64,000 nt of DNA. It comes from Candidatus Jettenia sp. AMX2. GTDB lineage: Bacteria; Planctomycetota; Brocadiia; Brocadiales; Brocadiaceae. How positions within the stretch are numbered: position 1 is the first letter of the stretch; the number at the start of each line of letters is the position of its first letter. The translations under genes and the position numbers were made by a program. Under the pieces are notes generated by a model. It ran no database searches and was not told where the DNA came from. It worked only from the letters and a program-made list of their open reading frames with translations. The stretch is from the NCBI GenBank assembly GCA_030583665.1, contig CP129469.1, forward strand, positions 1,426,001 through 1,490,000, given 5' to 3'. Below, one piece after another: positions 17,469 through 25,767 of this stretch.

Positions 17469-18234
17469 GATTTACCAATACAAAATATCTGAAGTCGCAG
17501 AGTACAAAAAGCGGATTCCTCATGAGGTGTTAAAGGAGAAGTGTAAAAGAAGGCGGGGAGTAAAGTCTTTTAGTACCGTACTCAGATCGGATACAAATAT
17601 TTGCATCATTGCTGAGGTCAAAAAGGCTTCGCCATCAGCAGGTATTATCAGAGAGAACTTCAAGCCAGTGGAAATTGCCCGCATGTATGAATCCGGAGGC
17701 GCTGCAGCAATTTCTGTTCTTACCGATGAGAAGTATTTCAAAGGCAGTCTGTCATATTTGACCGCAATAAAAGAATCTGTAAATATTCCTGTTTTGAGAA
17801 AAGATTTTATTATCGATCCATATCAAATTTATGAGGCATACGCTGCAGGTGCAGACGCACTGTTGCTCATTGCTGCACTTCTTTCCGGGAAAGAGATTCA
17901 GAAATTTCTTGGACTGGCAGAAGAACTGGGTATGGATTGTCTTATAGAAGTACACACCGAAGAAGAATTGCAAAAAGTACTGCAGACGAGTGCTCATATC
18001 ATTGGCATAAACAACAGGAATCTGAGAACCTTTAAGACAGACCTGGAAACTACAATCCGGTTGCGGCCATTCATTCCCGATGGGAAAATTACCGTAAGTG
18101 AAAGCGGTATTACCTCACGGGCAGACATAATACATTTATTACAAAACGGGGTTAATGCTGTGCTGGTTGGTGAGACATTAATGAGGAGTGACGATATATC
18201 AGCAAAACTGCACGAGCTTTTAGGCTATCGTTAA
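17452..18234 (+). CDS. trpC: Indole-3-glycerol-phosphate synthase
   Basis: Closes the indole ring in tryptophan synthesis from carboxyphenylamino-deoxyribulose phosphate. It is a 260-residue monofunctional TIM barrel with IIAEVKKASPSAGII (catalytic Lys and phosphate loop), VLRKDFIID (catalytic Lys), DALLLIAALL, GINNRNLRTF and SESGI. No other trp genes adjoin it; the upstream genes are membrane proteins, so this trpC is detached from a classical trp operon. Confidence 0.96.
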   Translation: MTILDEIYQYKISEVAEYKKRIPHEVLKEKCKRRRGVKSFSTVLRSDTNICIIAEVKKASPSAGIIRENFKPVEIARMYESGGAAAISVLTDEKYFKGSLSYLTAIKESVNIPVLRKDFIIDPYQIYEAYAAGADALLLIAALLSGKEIQKFLGLAEELGMDCLIEVHTEEELQKVLQTSAHIIGINNRNLRTFKTDLETTIRLRPFIPDGKITVSESGITSRADIIHLLQNGVNAVLVGETLMRSDDISAKLHELLGYR

Positions 18235-18265
18235 TCTAAATGTCCGTTACGATATTCAGGAAATG

Positions 18266-18309
18266 ACAAGTCATGTGATGTCCTGGAAGTTAAACTTCAC
18301 ATGACTTGT
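18266..18309. terminator. Perfect 13-bp inverted repeat between convergent trpC and trxA
   Basis: ACAAGTCATGTGA (18266-18278) and TCACATGACTTGT (18297-18309). Its position between two converging genes suggests a shared terminator, but there is no T-tract on either side. Confidence 0.45.
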
Positions 18310-18359
18310 AAGTAATGTTTCGTATATTTCAGAGGGCATGGTATTTCATTCACGACCAG

Positions 18360-18689
18360 TTAACCTAATTGAGCATCGAGCGCATCTTTTAAGTCCTTTT
18401 TGGATTTTACCCCTATCAGCTTATTTTCAACTTTCCCGTTTTTGAAAATAATAATCGTTGGTATTGCCGTAATACCAAACTTTGCAGGAATGGCAGTATT
18501 TTCCTCGGTATTAAGTTTTCCGATTTTGGCCTTTCCTTTGTATTCATTTGCCAGTTCATCAATTACCGGTGCTATTTGTCTGCACGGCCCGCACCATGCT
18601 GCCCAAAAGTCTACTAATACAGGAACATCAGACTTTAACACTTCTGTCTCAAAATTTGCATCGGTTAGCACAACGACATCTTCAGACAT
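18360..18689 (-). CDS. trxA: Thioredoxin
   Basis: 109 residues, canonical size. The active site is WAAWCGPCRQ near 29-38, with the cis-Pro segment GITAIPTIIIFKNG. AAAGG lies upstream of the ATG. It lies 108 bp downstream of the ferredoxin-thioredoxin reductase-like gene on the same strand, which suggests that the reductase acts on this thioredoxin. Confidence 0.96.
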   Translation of the reverse strand: MSEDVVVLTDANFETEVLKSDVPVLVDFWAAWCGPCRQIAPVIDELANEYKGKAKIGKLNTEENTAIPAKFGITAIPTIIIFKNGKVENKLIGVKSKKDLKDALDAQLG

Positions 18690-18797
18690 AATTATTTTCC
18701 TTTCTTGGTTATCTGCAAAAAACTATAGAGAAAATATAAAAAAGTTATTCAAGAAAAAAAGTGAAGTTCTTAGGTTTGAGGGGTTTTAAACCGGTAG

Positions 18798-19109
18798 TTA
18801 TTCCCTGTCATGAGGTTCTTTTCCTTGATAATGATCACTGACAAAAAGACTGCAATGGCACTCTTCCTCACGTTCTATTTCTTCCTGATGATAAACGCAC
18901 GGGCAAATAATCTTTTTGTCACTCTCGCTATTGCCTGTAATCAATCTGCAGGGACAGTATGCATGCCCATACTTGATTTTACGGATTGCTAGGCCCCTTA
19001 TTACACTGTTTACAATTCTTGCATCCGGATGTAGCCGGTAAGGCGAGCTGGCCGCATAATCATTCAGCATTTTGCGGATATTTCTTTCCTCTTGATCTTT
19101 GTTATCCAT
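18798..19109 (-). CDS. Ferredoxin-thioredoxin reductase catalytic (beta) subunit
   Basis: 103 residues with the three paired-cysteine motifs of the FTR catalytic chain in order: CPCR near 52, CPCVYH near 70, and CHCSLF near 84. These carry the 4Fe-4S cluster and the redox disulfide. The start is preceded by AAAGGG. Together with the downstream trxA this would let ferredoxin reduce thioredoxin without NADPH. No variable (alpha) subunit is next to it, as in other non-photosynthetic bacteria and archaea. Confidence 0.92.
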   Translation of the reverse strand: MDNKDQEERNIRKMLNDYAASSPYRLHPDARIVNSVIRGLAIRKIKYGHAYCPCRLITGNSESDKKIICPCVYHQEEIEREEECHCSLFVSDHYQGKEPHDRE

Positions 19110-19491
19110 GTATAAACCCTTTGTAATATCAATAAAAATCTTTAAGCTGTAATTATATTTTATATATAAGCTATTTCAAGTAAAAACCGCATTTACTCAG
19201 ATTCAATGTAAAAGGAGATCGTCTTTTCCGGCATACATGCTTTCAAGTTTTCCGGGGAAGGATACTGTTCATGGGAAATTGTCGTTGACATTGATTTTAT
19301 AAACCTGTAAAATGCCGTTTCCGGATATAGATACTTTTCATGTAACTGGTTGTAACAATGATAAATATAATACATGGAATACGTATTCCGGCAATTGAGG
19401 ATAAAAAGGGGTGAAAATATTATTGCTGGGCAGACCTGGACAAAATTCGCTTTGCATGAAATGCCAATTCTCGGTCTTGTAAGGTGAAATT

Positions 19492-19863
19492 ATGTTTGTT
19501 GGTATTGATATTGTAGGAATTAAACGGATTGAAAAATTGTTTTCTTCTCACGAGGGTTTCCTAAAAAGGATTTATACTGAAAAAGAGGTTGAATACTGTA
19601 AGCCCAAAAAAAACAAATACCAACATTTTGCCGTGCGTTTTGCAGCAAAAGAGGCTGTCTTTAAAGCTTTAGGGACAGGTTGGATTGGTACAATGAAATG
19701 GACAGATATTGAGCTTTTAAATGACGCATTAGGGAAGCCATACCTGAACCTTTATGGAAGTGTGAAAGAACTGGCAGACAAAAAAAATATTAGTACCGTT
19801 TCTGTATCGGTATCTCATTGTCATGAGTATGCGGTTGCCCAGGTGCTGTTGGTAACGAAATAA
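19492..19863 (+). CDS. acpS: Holo-[acyl-carrier-protein] synthase
   Basis: Transfers phosphopantetheine from CoA to apo-ACP. 123 residues. FVGIDIVGIKRIE at the N-terminus holds the Mg-binding Asp, RFAAKEAVFKALGTG is the CoA/Mg motif with its Glu and Lys, and VSVSHCHEYAVAQV is the C-terminal signature. Its position just before a radical SAM enzyme and two ketosynthase-like genes is suggestive. A terminator separates it from them, so it forms its own transcription unit. Confidence 0.95.
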   Translation: MFVGIDIVGIKRIEKLFSSHEGFLKRIYTEKEVEYCKPKKNKYQHFAVRFAAKEAVFKALGTGWIGTMKWTDIELLNDALGKPYLNLYGSVKELADKKNISTVSVSVSHCHEYAVAQVLLVTK

Positions 19864-19893
19864 ATGGTTAAAAAGTGACACGGAAGATTCCAT

Positions 19894-19922
19894 GAGAAAC
19901 TTAGGTTTCTCCGTTTTTTTTG
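19894..19922 (+). terminator. Rho-independent terminator of acpS
   Basis: GAGAAAC (19894-19900), loop TTAG, GTTTCTC (19905-19911), then an eight-T tract after CG. Confidence 0.85.
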
Positions 19923-19962
19923 TATTTTTTGAAAAGAGGTACGATTGTCAGAGGGAATATTC

Positions 19963-21450
19963 ATGAAAAAACTTATACTTATTAATCCTCATCCGATTGG
20001 AAACGTTGGAGAAGAGAATGTCTCCGTGTTAAATCAGATGCCGGTGAATCTTGGGTATTTAAAAGTGTTGACGCCACAAAACTGGCAGGTTGATATCATT
20101 GACGAAACTCAGGAACTGGCCATTGATAATATGGGTGATATTACCTTTGGCGATGCGGATTTGGTAGGTATTACGTCAGTAAGCTATCAGGCACATCGTG
20201 CATATCAGATAGCTGCTGCCTGTAAAAAACGGGGCATGCCGGTGATCATGGGCGGAATTCATGCTACCAGCTATCCGGAAGAGGTAGCTCAATACGTAGA
20301 TTGTGTTGTTACAAGGGAAGCCATAACCCTTTGGACAAAGATTATTGCCGACTTTGAAAAAGGCTCTCTTCAAAAAAGGTACGATGGAGAATTAACGCCA
20401 ATGGAGCTTTATAATACCTTGAGGCCTGACAGAGAATACTTAAAAAATAAATATAAATACCGGTATTCTGGTATTATAACAACTGCAGGATGCCCCTTTA
20501 GTTGTGAGTTTTGTTCTGTACCACAATTCCAGGGTAAAAAGTACCGGGAAAGGCCTATTGAGGATATCCTGGACGAATTGGAGTCAATAAAAGGCCAATA
20601 CCGTGGCCTCATATTAACAGATGAAAATTTTTACGGTCACAGCAAAAAATCAAATGAAAGGGTACGTGCGCTTTTTAAGGGAATGGTAGAGAGGGGGATT
20701 TATCAGAATTGGTTTGGCTTTACTTCTCTTAATATCTACAAAGACGATGAAACACTTGAATATATGGTGAAAAGCGGATGTGTCGGGGTACTCATCGGGA
20801 TTGAATCTATTGATGAAGAAGCCTTGAAAACGATGAACAAGAATGTAAATTTACGCATTACGATAGAAAAGTATTTTGAGGCTATTGCCAATATCCGGAA
20901 ACATGGCCTTGCTGTATGGGGAACTATGGTTTTTGGGAATGATACAGATACCCCTGATACCTTTAAACAAGTTGCCGATTTTGTATTGAATTCCTCTGTG
21001 GATATCATGACGTGTGGTATTCTCTGCCCATTTATTAATACGCCGCTTTATCACAGGTTGAAAAGTGAAAACAGGTTGTTTAGAACCAATTTTCCTGATG
21101 ACTGGAAATATTATACATCCCATCATCTTACGTATATCCTTAAAAACATGCCTCTCCAGGAATTAATTAATGGTTTTCAATATTTATATGACAAGATTTA
21201 TGCTACAGAAGTGTTGCGCCAAAGATTCCAGAATGCCAGGGAAATACTTGGTAAGAATAATATGAATGCCGCAATGTTTGCATTCAGGGTCAATCTGGAC
21301 TGGCAGAATGTATACCAGCATCTCATCCAGAACCTAAAAGAGCTACAGGTTTCCGGATATTATGATGAAGTATTAAAGCTTTATAACCAGTCAAAAAAAT
21401 ACGGGGATAAAGAAAAGTTAATACCGGTAGGAATAGTAGGTAGTAGGTAG
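19963..21450 (+). CDS. B12-binding-domain radical SAM protein
   Basis: About 495 residues. ATG 19963 has GAGGG 7 nt upstream; a TTG at 19945 is the alternative. The N-terminal cobalamin-binding-like Rossmann domain (KKLILINPHPIGN, DLVGITSVSYQAHRAYQIA, PVIMGGIHATSYPEE) lacks an obvious DxHxxG. The radical SAM core has CPFSCEFCSVPQF, with cluster Cys spaced CxxxCxxC, and GVLIGIESIDEEALKTMNK. The architecture is that of BchE/HpnJ-type methylases and cyclases. In this window it heads a unit with two ketosynthase-like genes. The substrate is not visible; a lipid-chain modification is an inference from its neighbours. Confidence 0.88.
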   Translation: MKKLILINPHPIGNVGEENVSVLNQMPVNLGYLKVLTPQNWQVDIIDETQELAIDNMGDITFGDADLVGITSVSYQAHRAYQIAAACKKRGMPVIMGGIHATSYPEEVAQYVDCVVTREAITLWTKIIADFEKGSLQKRYDGELTPMELYNTLRPDREYLKNKYKYRYSGIITTAGCPFSCEFCSVPQFQGKKYRERPIEDILDELESIKGQYRGLILTDENFYGHSKKSNERVRALFKGMVERGIYQNWFGFTSLNIYKDDETLEYMVKSGCVGVLIGIESIDEEALKTMNKNVNLRITIEKYFEAIANIRKHGLAVWGTMVFGNDTDTPDTFKQVADFVLNSSVDIMTCGILCPFINTPLYHRLKSENRLFRTNFPDDWKYYTSHHLTYILKNMPLQELINGFQYLYDKIYATEVLRQRFQNAREILGKNNMNAAMFAFRVNLDWQNVYQHLIQNLKELQVSGYYDEVLKLYNQSKKYGDKEKLIPVGIVGSR

Positions 21451-21474
21451 TATTTTTTTTACTACCAACTATTC
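21431..21474. repeat. 14-bp inverted repeat at the 3' end of the radical SAM gene
   Basis: 21431-21444 and 21461-21474 pair at 13 of 14 positions, and eight T lie in the loop region. The left arm lies within the last codons (VGIVGSR), which are built from tandem GTAGGTA units. Possible weak terminator or attenuator before the ketosynthase. Confidence 0.4.
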
Positions 21475-21510
21475 AAAAGTCCCATAGTGACAATTGAGAT
21501 ATCTGAAAAT

Positions 21511-22722
21511 ATGCCAAAAGTAGTAATTACGGGATTAGGTTTGGTCACCCCTGTCGGGATAGGTGTTAAGGAGAGTTGGCAGTCCTTTATCACCGGTAAA
21601 GACGGGGCCAACGAAATGAGGTCATTTGATACCTCTTTCTATAAGGTTCACCGTTCTTGTGAGGTAAAAAATTTTCAACTTGATGGAGAGTTAGAGAACC
21701 AGATAAAAGAAAACACCATTCATAAATACCTCTATTATGCAGCACGTGAGGCTTTACATGAGAGCGGCCTCCTCGATAATAAGAGCCACGACAGGGAAAG
21801 GTTTGGCATTGCCGTTGGTACCCTTGCAGCCGAATTAACCCCTTATGAGAGGCTTCAAAGGCAAGATACCTTAAAAAAAGATAACGGTTTCAACCATATT
21901 GTTGCTGCGGTTTATCCTCCGAATTCTCTTACCAGGACCCTTGCGCACTATTTCCATTTTGAAGGACCGGCCATGATCTCACTGAATGCCTGTTCGTCAG
22001 GCAATCATGCCATAGCCTGGGCTTATGACCTTCTTGCAGAAAACAAGCTCGATGTCGTTTTGATTGGCGGTGGAGATATGATTCCCCAGACCGAATTCAC
22101 CCATTTTCACAACCTTAAGGCGCTGGCGCCCAAACGCTGTCAGCCTTTTGATAAAAACCGGCAGGGGCTTATGATCGGAGAAGGGGCGGGAGTGCTGATT
22201 ATGGAACGTTATGAGTTTGCAAAAAAACGCGGGGCTGCTATTATTGCAGAGATGGCAGGATATGGTTTAAGTTGTGACGGATTTCATATGACGGCGCCGC
22301 ATCCTGAAGGTGAAGGGGCTGTAAAATGCATGAGTAACGCGCTAAAAATGGCCAGTCTTTCAGAAACAGATATTGATTATATTAATGCGCATGGTACGGG
22401 AACCCCCCATAATGACAAAACAGAAACAATTGCGATAAAACAGGTATTTAAGGATCACGCTTATAAGATTCCGTGTAGTTCTACAAAATCCATGATAGGC
22501 CATCTTATGGGTGCTGCAAGTGCCGTGGAATCTGTTGTTTGCTGCCTTGTATTAAAGCATGGAATAGTTCCTCCTACAATTAACTATGAGACACCGGATC
22601 CGGAATGCGATCTTGATTATGTACCAAATAAAGCGCGGGAACGAACGTTAAGATGCATCCTTAATAATTCATTTGCCTTCGGCGGTAATAATGCAACGAC
22701 GATATTTAAAAAGCCGGAATAA
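21511..22722 (+). CDS. Beta-ketoacyl-ACP synthase II-type, catalytic (KSalpha)
   Basis: FabF-fold condensing enzyme with the full catalytic triad: Cys 161 in NACSSG, His 294 in AHGTGTPHND and His 331 in SMIGHLMGAA (numbering from ATG 21511). The start is chosen because family members begin MxxVVITGxG; an in-frame GTG at 21487 would add eight residues, and neither has a strong Shine-Dalgarno sequence. It should elongate acyl-ACP with malonyl-ACP. About 400 residues, normal length. It is followed 126 bp later by a second KS-fold protein without catalytic residues, the arrangement seen in KS/chain-length-factor pairs of type II polyketide and aryl-polyene systems. Confidence 0.93.
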   Translation: MPKVVITGLGLVTPVGIGVKESWQSFITGKDGANEMRSFDTSFYKVHRSCEVKNFQLDGELENQIKENTIHKYLYYAAREALHESGLLDNKSHDRERFGIAVGTLAAELTPYERLQRQDTLKKDNGFNHIVAAVYPPNSLTRTLAHYFHFEGPAMISLNACSSGNHAIAWAYDLLAENKLDVVLIGGGDMIPQTEFTHFHNLKALAPKRCQPFDKNRQGLMIGEGAGVLIMERYEFAKKRGAAIIAEMAGYGLSCDGFHMTAPHPEGEGAVKCMSNALKMASLSETDIDYINAHGTGTPHNDKTETIAIKQVFKDHAYKIPCSSTKSMIGHLMGAASAVESVVCCLVLKHGIVPPTINYETPDPECDLDYVPNKARERTLRCILNNSFAFGGNNATTIFKKPE

Positions 22723-22848
22723 TTCCGGGCAGAATTTTTTATAACAGATACTGGGTAGTAAAATTTCAGGAAAAATGAAAATGTCATTGCAAGGGAATGC
22801 CGAAGCAATCACTCTTTACACGGAGCGGAATCAAGAGGTATTTTAAAG

Positions 22849-24081
22849 GTGAAGAAAAGAGTTGTTATTACGGGTATCGGTGTTGTATCTCCCATTGGGT
22901 CCGGGAAAGAGGTCTTCTGGTCAAATCTTATCTCCGGGAAATCTGGTATCGTACCAATACTTTCCCTTGATCTTTCTTCCTATCAATGTAAATACGGCGG
23001 GGAGGTAAAGGATTTACATCCTGAAGTATACCTGGGAAGTAAAGGTCTGAAATATTTAAATAAAGGAACACGGTTCCTGGGTTCTTCCGTTAAGATGGCC
23101 TTGGACGATGCAAGATTGCCGATCAATGGTTCTTTATCAGATCAAATGGGTGTGGTTATCGGTTCATCTTTAGGCAATTTTTCTGAAACGACAGATTATT
23201 TCTACGAAATTATCAGGGAAAATCCATCCGAATTATCGCCCATGCTTAGCTATGATGTTGCATTGAATTCCTCGATCAATTATGTTTCTGTTACTTTCAG
23301 GATAAAAGGACTCGCGCGTACCATATCGGCAGGTTTTACATCCAGCACCGATGCTATAGGTAACGCATTTAATATGATCCGGAGGGATATGGTCAAGGTT
23401 ATTGTTGCCGGCGGAGTTGAACAGATTTCCATCGATTTGTATCTCATATTTTACCTGCGCAAACTGCTGTCAGGCATAGACGGTAAAAAAGAAGTGAGCC
23501 TGCCTTTTGATAAAGAAAGAAATGGCTTTATTTTATCAGAAGGTAGTTATGTAGTGATCCTGGAGGAATTGCAACATGCCCTGGACAGGGGGGCATCTAT
23601 TTACGGGGAGATAAAAGGGTTTGGGAATACCTTTTCGGGCGTGGATTGTTCAGAAAAGGAAAGGATCCGCCGTCTTGAAAATGCCATGTATGCAGCTTTG
23701 GAAGACACTGAGGTAAAAAAGGATGATATTGATGTAATCAGTGCAAATGCAAACGGATGCAGGATGCAGGATGCCGTTGAGGCAAAGGCCATTCAATCTT
23801 TTTATCATCAAACGAACAAACACCTGGCTGTTTCTGCAATAAAATCTAACATCGGAGAGTCTTACGGCACTGCCGGTGCCGCTCAGCTCATAACTGCATG
23901 CATGTCACTGCATGACGGTACGGTACCCCATATTATCAATTACAGGGAAAAAGATCCGGAGGTGAGTTTAAATCTTATCCTGGAGGAGCCTCTAAAAAAA
24001 GAAATAAGGAATGCCATGATAAATAACATGGATTATGAAGGCAATAATTCTTGCCTGGTAGTAAGTAAGTTCTGTAAGTAA
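22849..24081 (+). CDS. Ketosynthase-fold protein without catalytic residues (KSbeta / chain-length-factor-like)
   Basis: 410 residues from a GTG start with AAGAGG 10 nt upstream. It has the FabF fold throughout (VVITGIGVVSPIG, SLPFDKERNGFILSEGSYVVILEE, SAIKSNIGESYGTAGAAQ, NNMDYEGNNSCLVV). All three catalytic positions are changed: Cys to Phe 163 (AGFTSS), His to Asn 300 (SANANG) and His to Glu 337 (NIGES). Such proteins pair with an active KS and set chain length or specificity. The upstream KS is the obvious partner. The intergenic 126 bp contains part of the CATTGCAAGG dispersed repeat, so the pair is less tightly coupled than in Streptomyces. Confidence 0.88.
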   Translation: MKKRVVITGIGVVSPIGSGKEVFWSNLISGKSGIVPILSLDLSSYQCKYGGEVKDLHPEVYLGSKGLKYLNKGTRFLGSSVKMALDDARLPINGSLSDQMGVVIGSSLGNFSETTDYFYEIIRENPSELSPMLSYDVALNSSINYVSVTFRIKGLARTISAGFTSSTDAIGNAFNMIRRDMVKVIVAGGVEQISIDLYLIFYLRKLLSGIDGKKEVSLPFDKERNGFILSEGSYVVILEELQHALDRGASIYGEIKGFGNTFSGVDCSEKERIRRLENAMYAALEDTEVKKDDIDVISANANGCRMQDAVEAKAIQSFYHQTNKHLAVSAIKSNIGESYGTAGAAQLITACMSLHDGTVPHIINYREKDPEVSLNLILEEPLKKEIRNAMINNMDYEGNNSCLVVSKFCK

Positions 24082-24111
24082 AGTAGGGCTGGTTGATCAG
24101 GATGTTTAAAA

Positions 24112-24140
24112 TAATGGGGCAAGTTAACCTTGCCCCTTAT
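24112..24140. terminator. Hairpin between convergent KSbeta and zinc-ribbon genes
   Basis: GGGGCAAG (24116-24123), loop TTAAC, CTTGCCCC (24129-24136), flanked by ATAAT and TTATT. It is suited to serve both converging transcripts, although the T-tracts are short. Confidence 0.6.
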
Positions 24141-24174
24141 TCCGCCTTGACCTCTTATACATTCACCTCGTAGT

Positions 24175-24711
24175 TTATTTTTTTGTATGATATTCCTGAC
24201 AGATCGGACATATCAGAAAGTCTGCATCGCATTCCTCACAATGTCCAACAAGCCATTCCTGTATCATCTTCTTACAATCCGGACACTTCATTTCCCATCT
24301 TGACAGCGTCCTGCCCTTTATAGGTCTTACCCGTACTTTTTCACATTTCGGGCATTTTGCTTCAATTGTTTCAGCTTTTAGCTGTGCAGATGCTACTTTA
24401 CATAAAACACACGCCATAACATCTTTTCCACATGTATCACAATGATGGATTGCAAATTCAGATATCTCATTTTTACAGTCAGGGCAAACCATAGTCATTT
24501 TTGCCAGTGTCCTTCCTTTTATTGGACTCTTACGCACTGCTTTGCACTGAGGACAAAAAAAAGCTTCATCAACTTCATGTCTGGGAGCCAAGGCTTTTTC
24601 TGAGTGTTTATGTCTTTCTTCTCTGGCAGAAATTGAATTACATCCCAAAAATGCCAAACTAAAAGACAAAACTGCAAATATAACGATTCCTGTAAACCTT
24701 TCACTTATCAT
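24175..24711 (-). CDS. Exported lipoprotein with eight CXXC zinc-ribbon motifs (paralogue 1)
   Basis: 178 residues. The signal peptide has lipobox LAFLGC. The mature part consists of two about 70-residue modules, each with four CXXC pairs: CPQC, CPDC, CDTC, CVLC, then CPKC, CPDC, CEEC, CPIC. The two modules share IKGRTL(A/S)xxxMxCPDC. None is followed by His, so these are not heme sites; zinc ribbons or rubredoxin-like metal sites are expected. Export of such a Cys-rich ribbon protein is unusual, since zinc ribbons are mostly cytoplasmic. The function is not recognised. AAAGGAG precedes the start. It lies 84 bp downstream of its paralogue, probably in one operon. Confidence 0.75.
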   Translation of the reverse strand: MISERFTGIVIFAVLSFSLAFLGCNSISAREERHKHSEKALAPRHEVDEAFFCPQCKAVRKSPIKGRTLAKMTMVCPDCKNEISEFAIHHCDTCGKDVMACVLCKVASAQLKAETIEAKCPKCEKVRVRPIKGRTLSRWEMKCPDCKKMIQEWLVGHCEECDADFLICPICQEYHTKK

Positions 24712-24795
24712 ATCTCTTACACTCCTTTCTCTTTAAGGTATTAAGTTATAAAAAGTAATCCCTTACGTACCGTATCTTTTCCTTCCTTATAACAG

Positions 24796-25353
24796 CTATT
24801 TTTTTGCCTTTTTTAGTTCCGCATCCTGCGCCTTCTTACAAATTGGGCAGGCCAGGAAATCTTTACCACAGGTCTCACAATGCATCGTAAGCCATTCCCT
24901 TGTTACGCTCTTACAATCCGGACATCTCATTTCCTTTTTCACCAGCGTTCTGCCCTTTATAGGGCGTATCCGTACCTCTTCGCATTTCGGACACTTTGTT
25001 TCCTTCATAACCTCAGCCCTTAATTTGGCAGTTTCTTTCTTACACGATATACATGCCATAACATCTTTTCCACATATGTCACAATGATGGATTGCAAATT
25101 CAGATATCTCATTTTTACAGTCGGGGCAAACCATAGTCATTTTTGCCAGTGTCCTTCCTTTTATTGGACTTATACGAACTTCCTTGCACTGAGGACATAC
25201 AAACAATTCTTCAATTTTATATTTGGGTGCCAGTCCTTTCTCAAGGAATTTATGCACTTCAGGTTGGGCATAAAGATGTTTACCTCCAGAATTTGCCATG
25301 CCAAGGAATATAATTATACATACTGTCAAAGCAATAAATCTCTTATTTATCAT
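24796..25353 (-). CDS. Exported protein with eight CXXC zinc-ribbon motifs (paralogue 2)
   Basis: 185 residues with a cleavable signal peptide (LTVCIIIFLGMANSGG) instead of a lipobox. It has the same two-module, eight-CXXC layout as the downstream gene: CPQC, CPDC, CDIC, CISC, CPKC, CPDC, CETC, CPIC. Around the third CXXC the two genes are nearly identical at DNA level for about 100 bp (25073-25172 against 24431-24530), which indicates recent duplication or gene conversion. The C-terminus is Lys/Ala-rich. A strong GGAGGAAGG precedes the start. One member may be soluble and the other membrane-anchored. Confidence 0.75.
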   Translation of the reverse strand: MINKRFIALTVCIIIFLGMANSGGKHLYAQPEVHKFLEKGLAPKYKIEELFVCPQCKEVRISPIKGRTLAKMTMVCPDCKNEISEFAIHHCDICGKDVMACISCKKETAKLRAEVMKETKCPKCEEVRIRPIKGRTLVKKEMRCPDCKSVTREWLTMHCETCGKDFLACPICKKAQDAELKKAKK

Positions 25354-25767
25354 GTTTCCTTCCTCCGTTTACGAGAAAATTGAGAAGTAAGATAAATGAA
25401 ACGCTGAAAATTCAGTATAATAAATTATAACTTTATTTTACATAGTGTAAATGTAATTTTACAAAATAATTTATAATTTTAACAATCCATAAGCACAATT
25501 ATCATACCAAAACAACAATCTTTGGGAAAAAATGAGCAAATATAACCTAAATTTATTATTGCCGAATTGTTAAAGAAATCCACAATATGGACATTCCTGT
25601 TACCAGATTTCCTTAAGTATTTATAATTTTATACAGAAGTCCATGTATTTAGATTCCTGGCGTTACGAGAATGCATAAGATTACTTTTTTGTCAATAGGG
25701 ATAGTATTTTTTCTTGACATGCTTTTTCATAAGATGGCAATAAGAGGAGGTTACTCATTGATCCGCA
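25354..25767. other. AT-rich gene-free region upstream of the zinc-ribbon pair
   Basis: No gene is seen. It should contain the promoter of the minus-strand zinc-ribbon genes. A TTGACA near 25714 faces the opposite direction with nothing to serve. Confidence 0.4.

Noticed and set aside
19193-19375. 60-codon minus-strand frame upstream of acpS
   Set aside because: No convincing ribosome site and no recognisable motif. It could be a chance frame in the ftr-acpS divergent region.
22714-22728. Hairpin over the KSalpha stop codon as a terminator
   Set aside because: Only six base pairs with a three-base loop, and the T-run is offset by six bases. Too weak to call.
25700-25745. TTGACA promoter-like hexamer
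   Set aside because: Points rightward into the 3' end of a minus-strand gene, with no good -10 at 17 bp.
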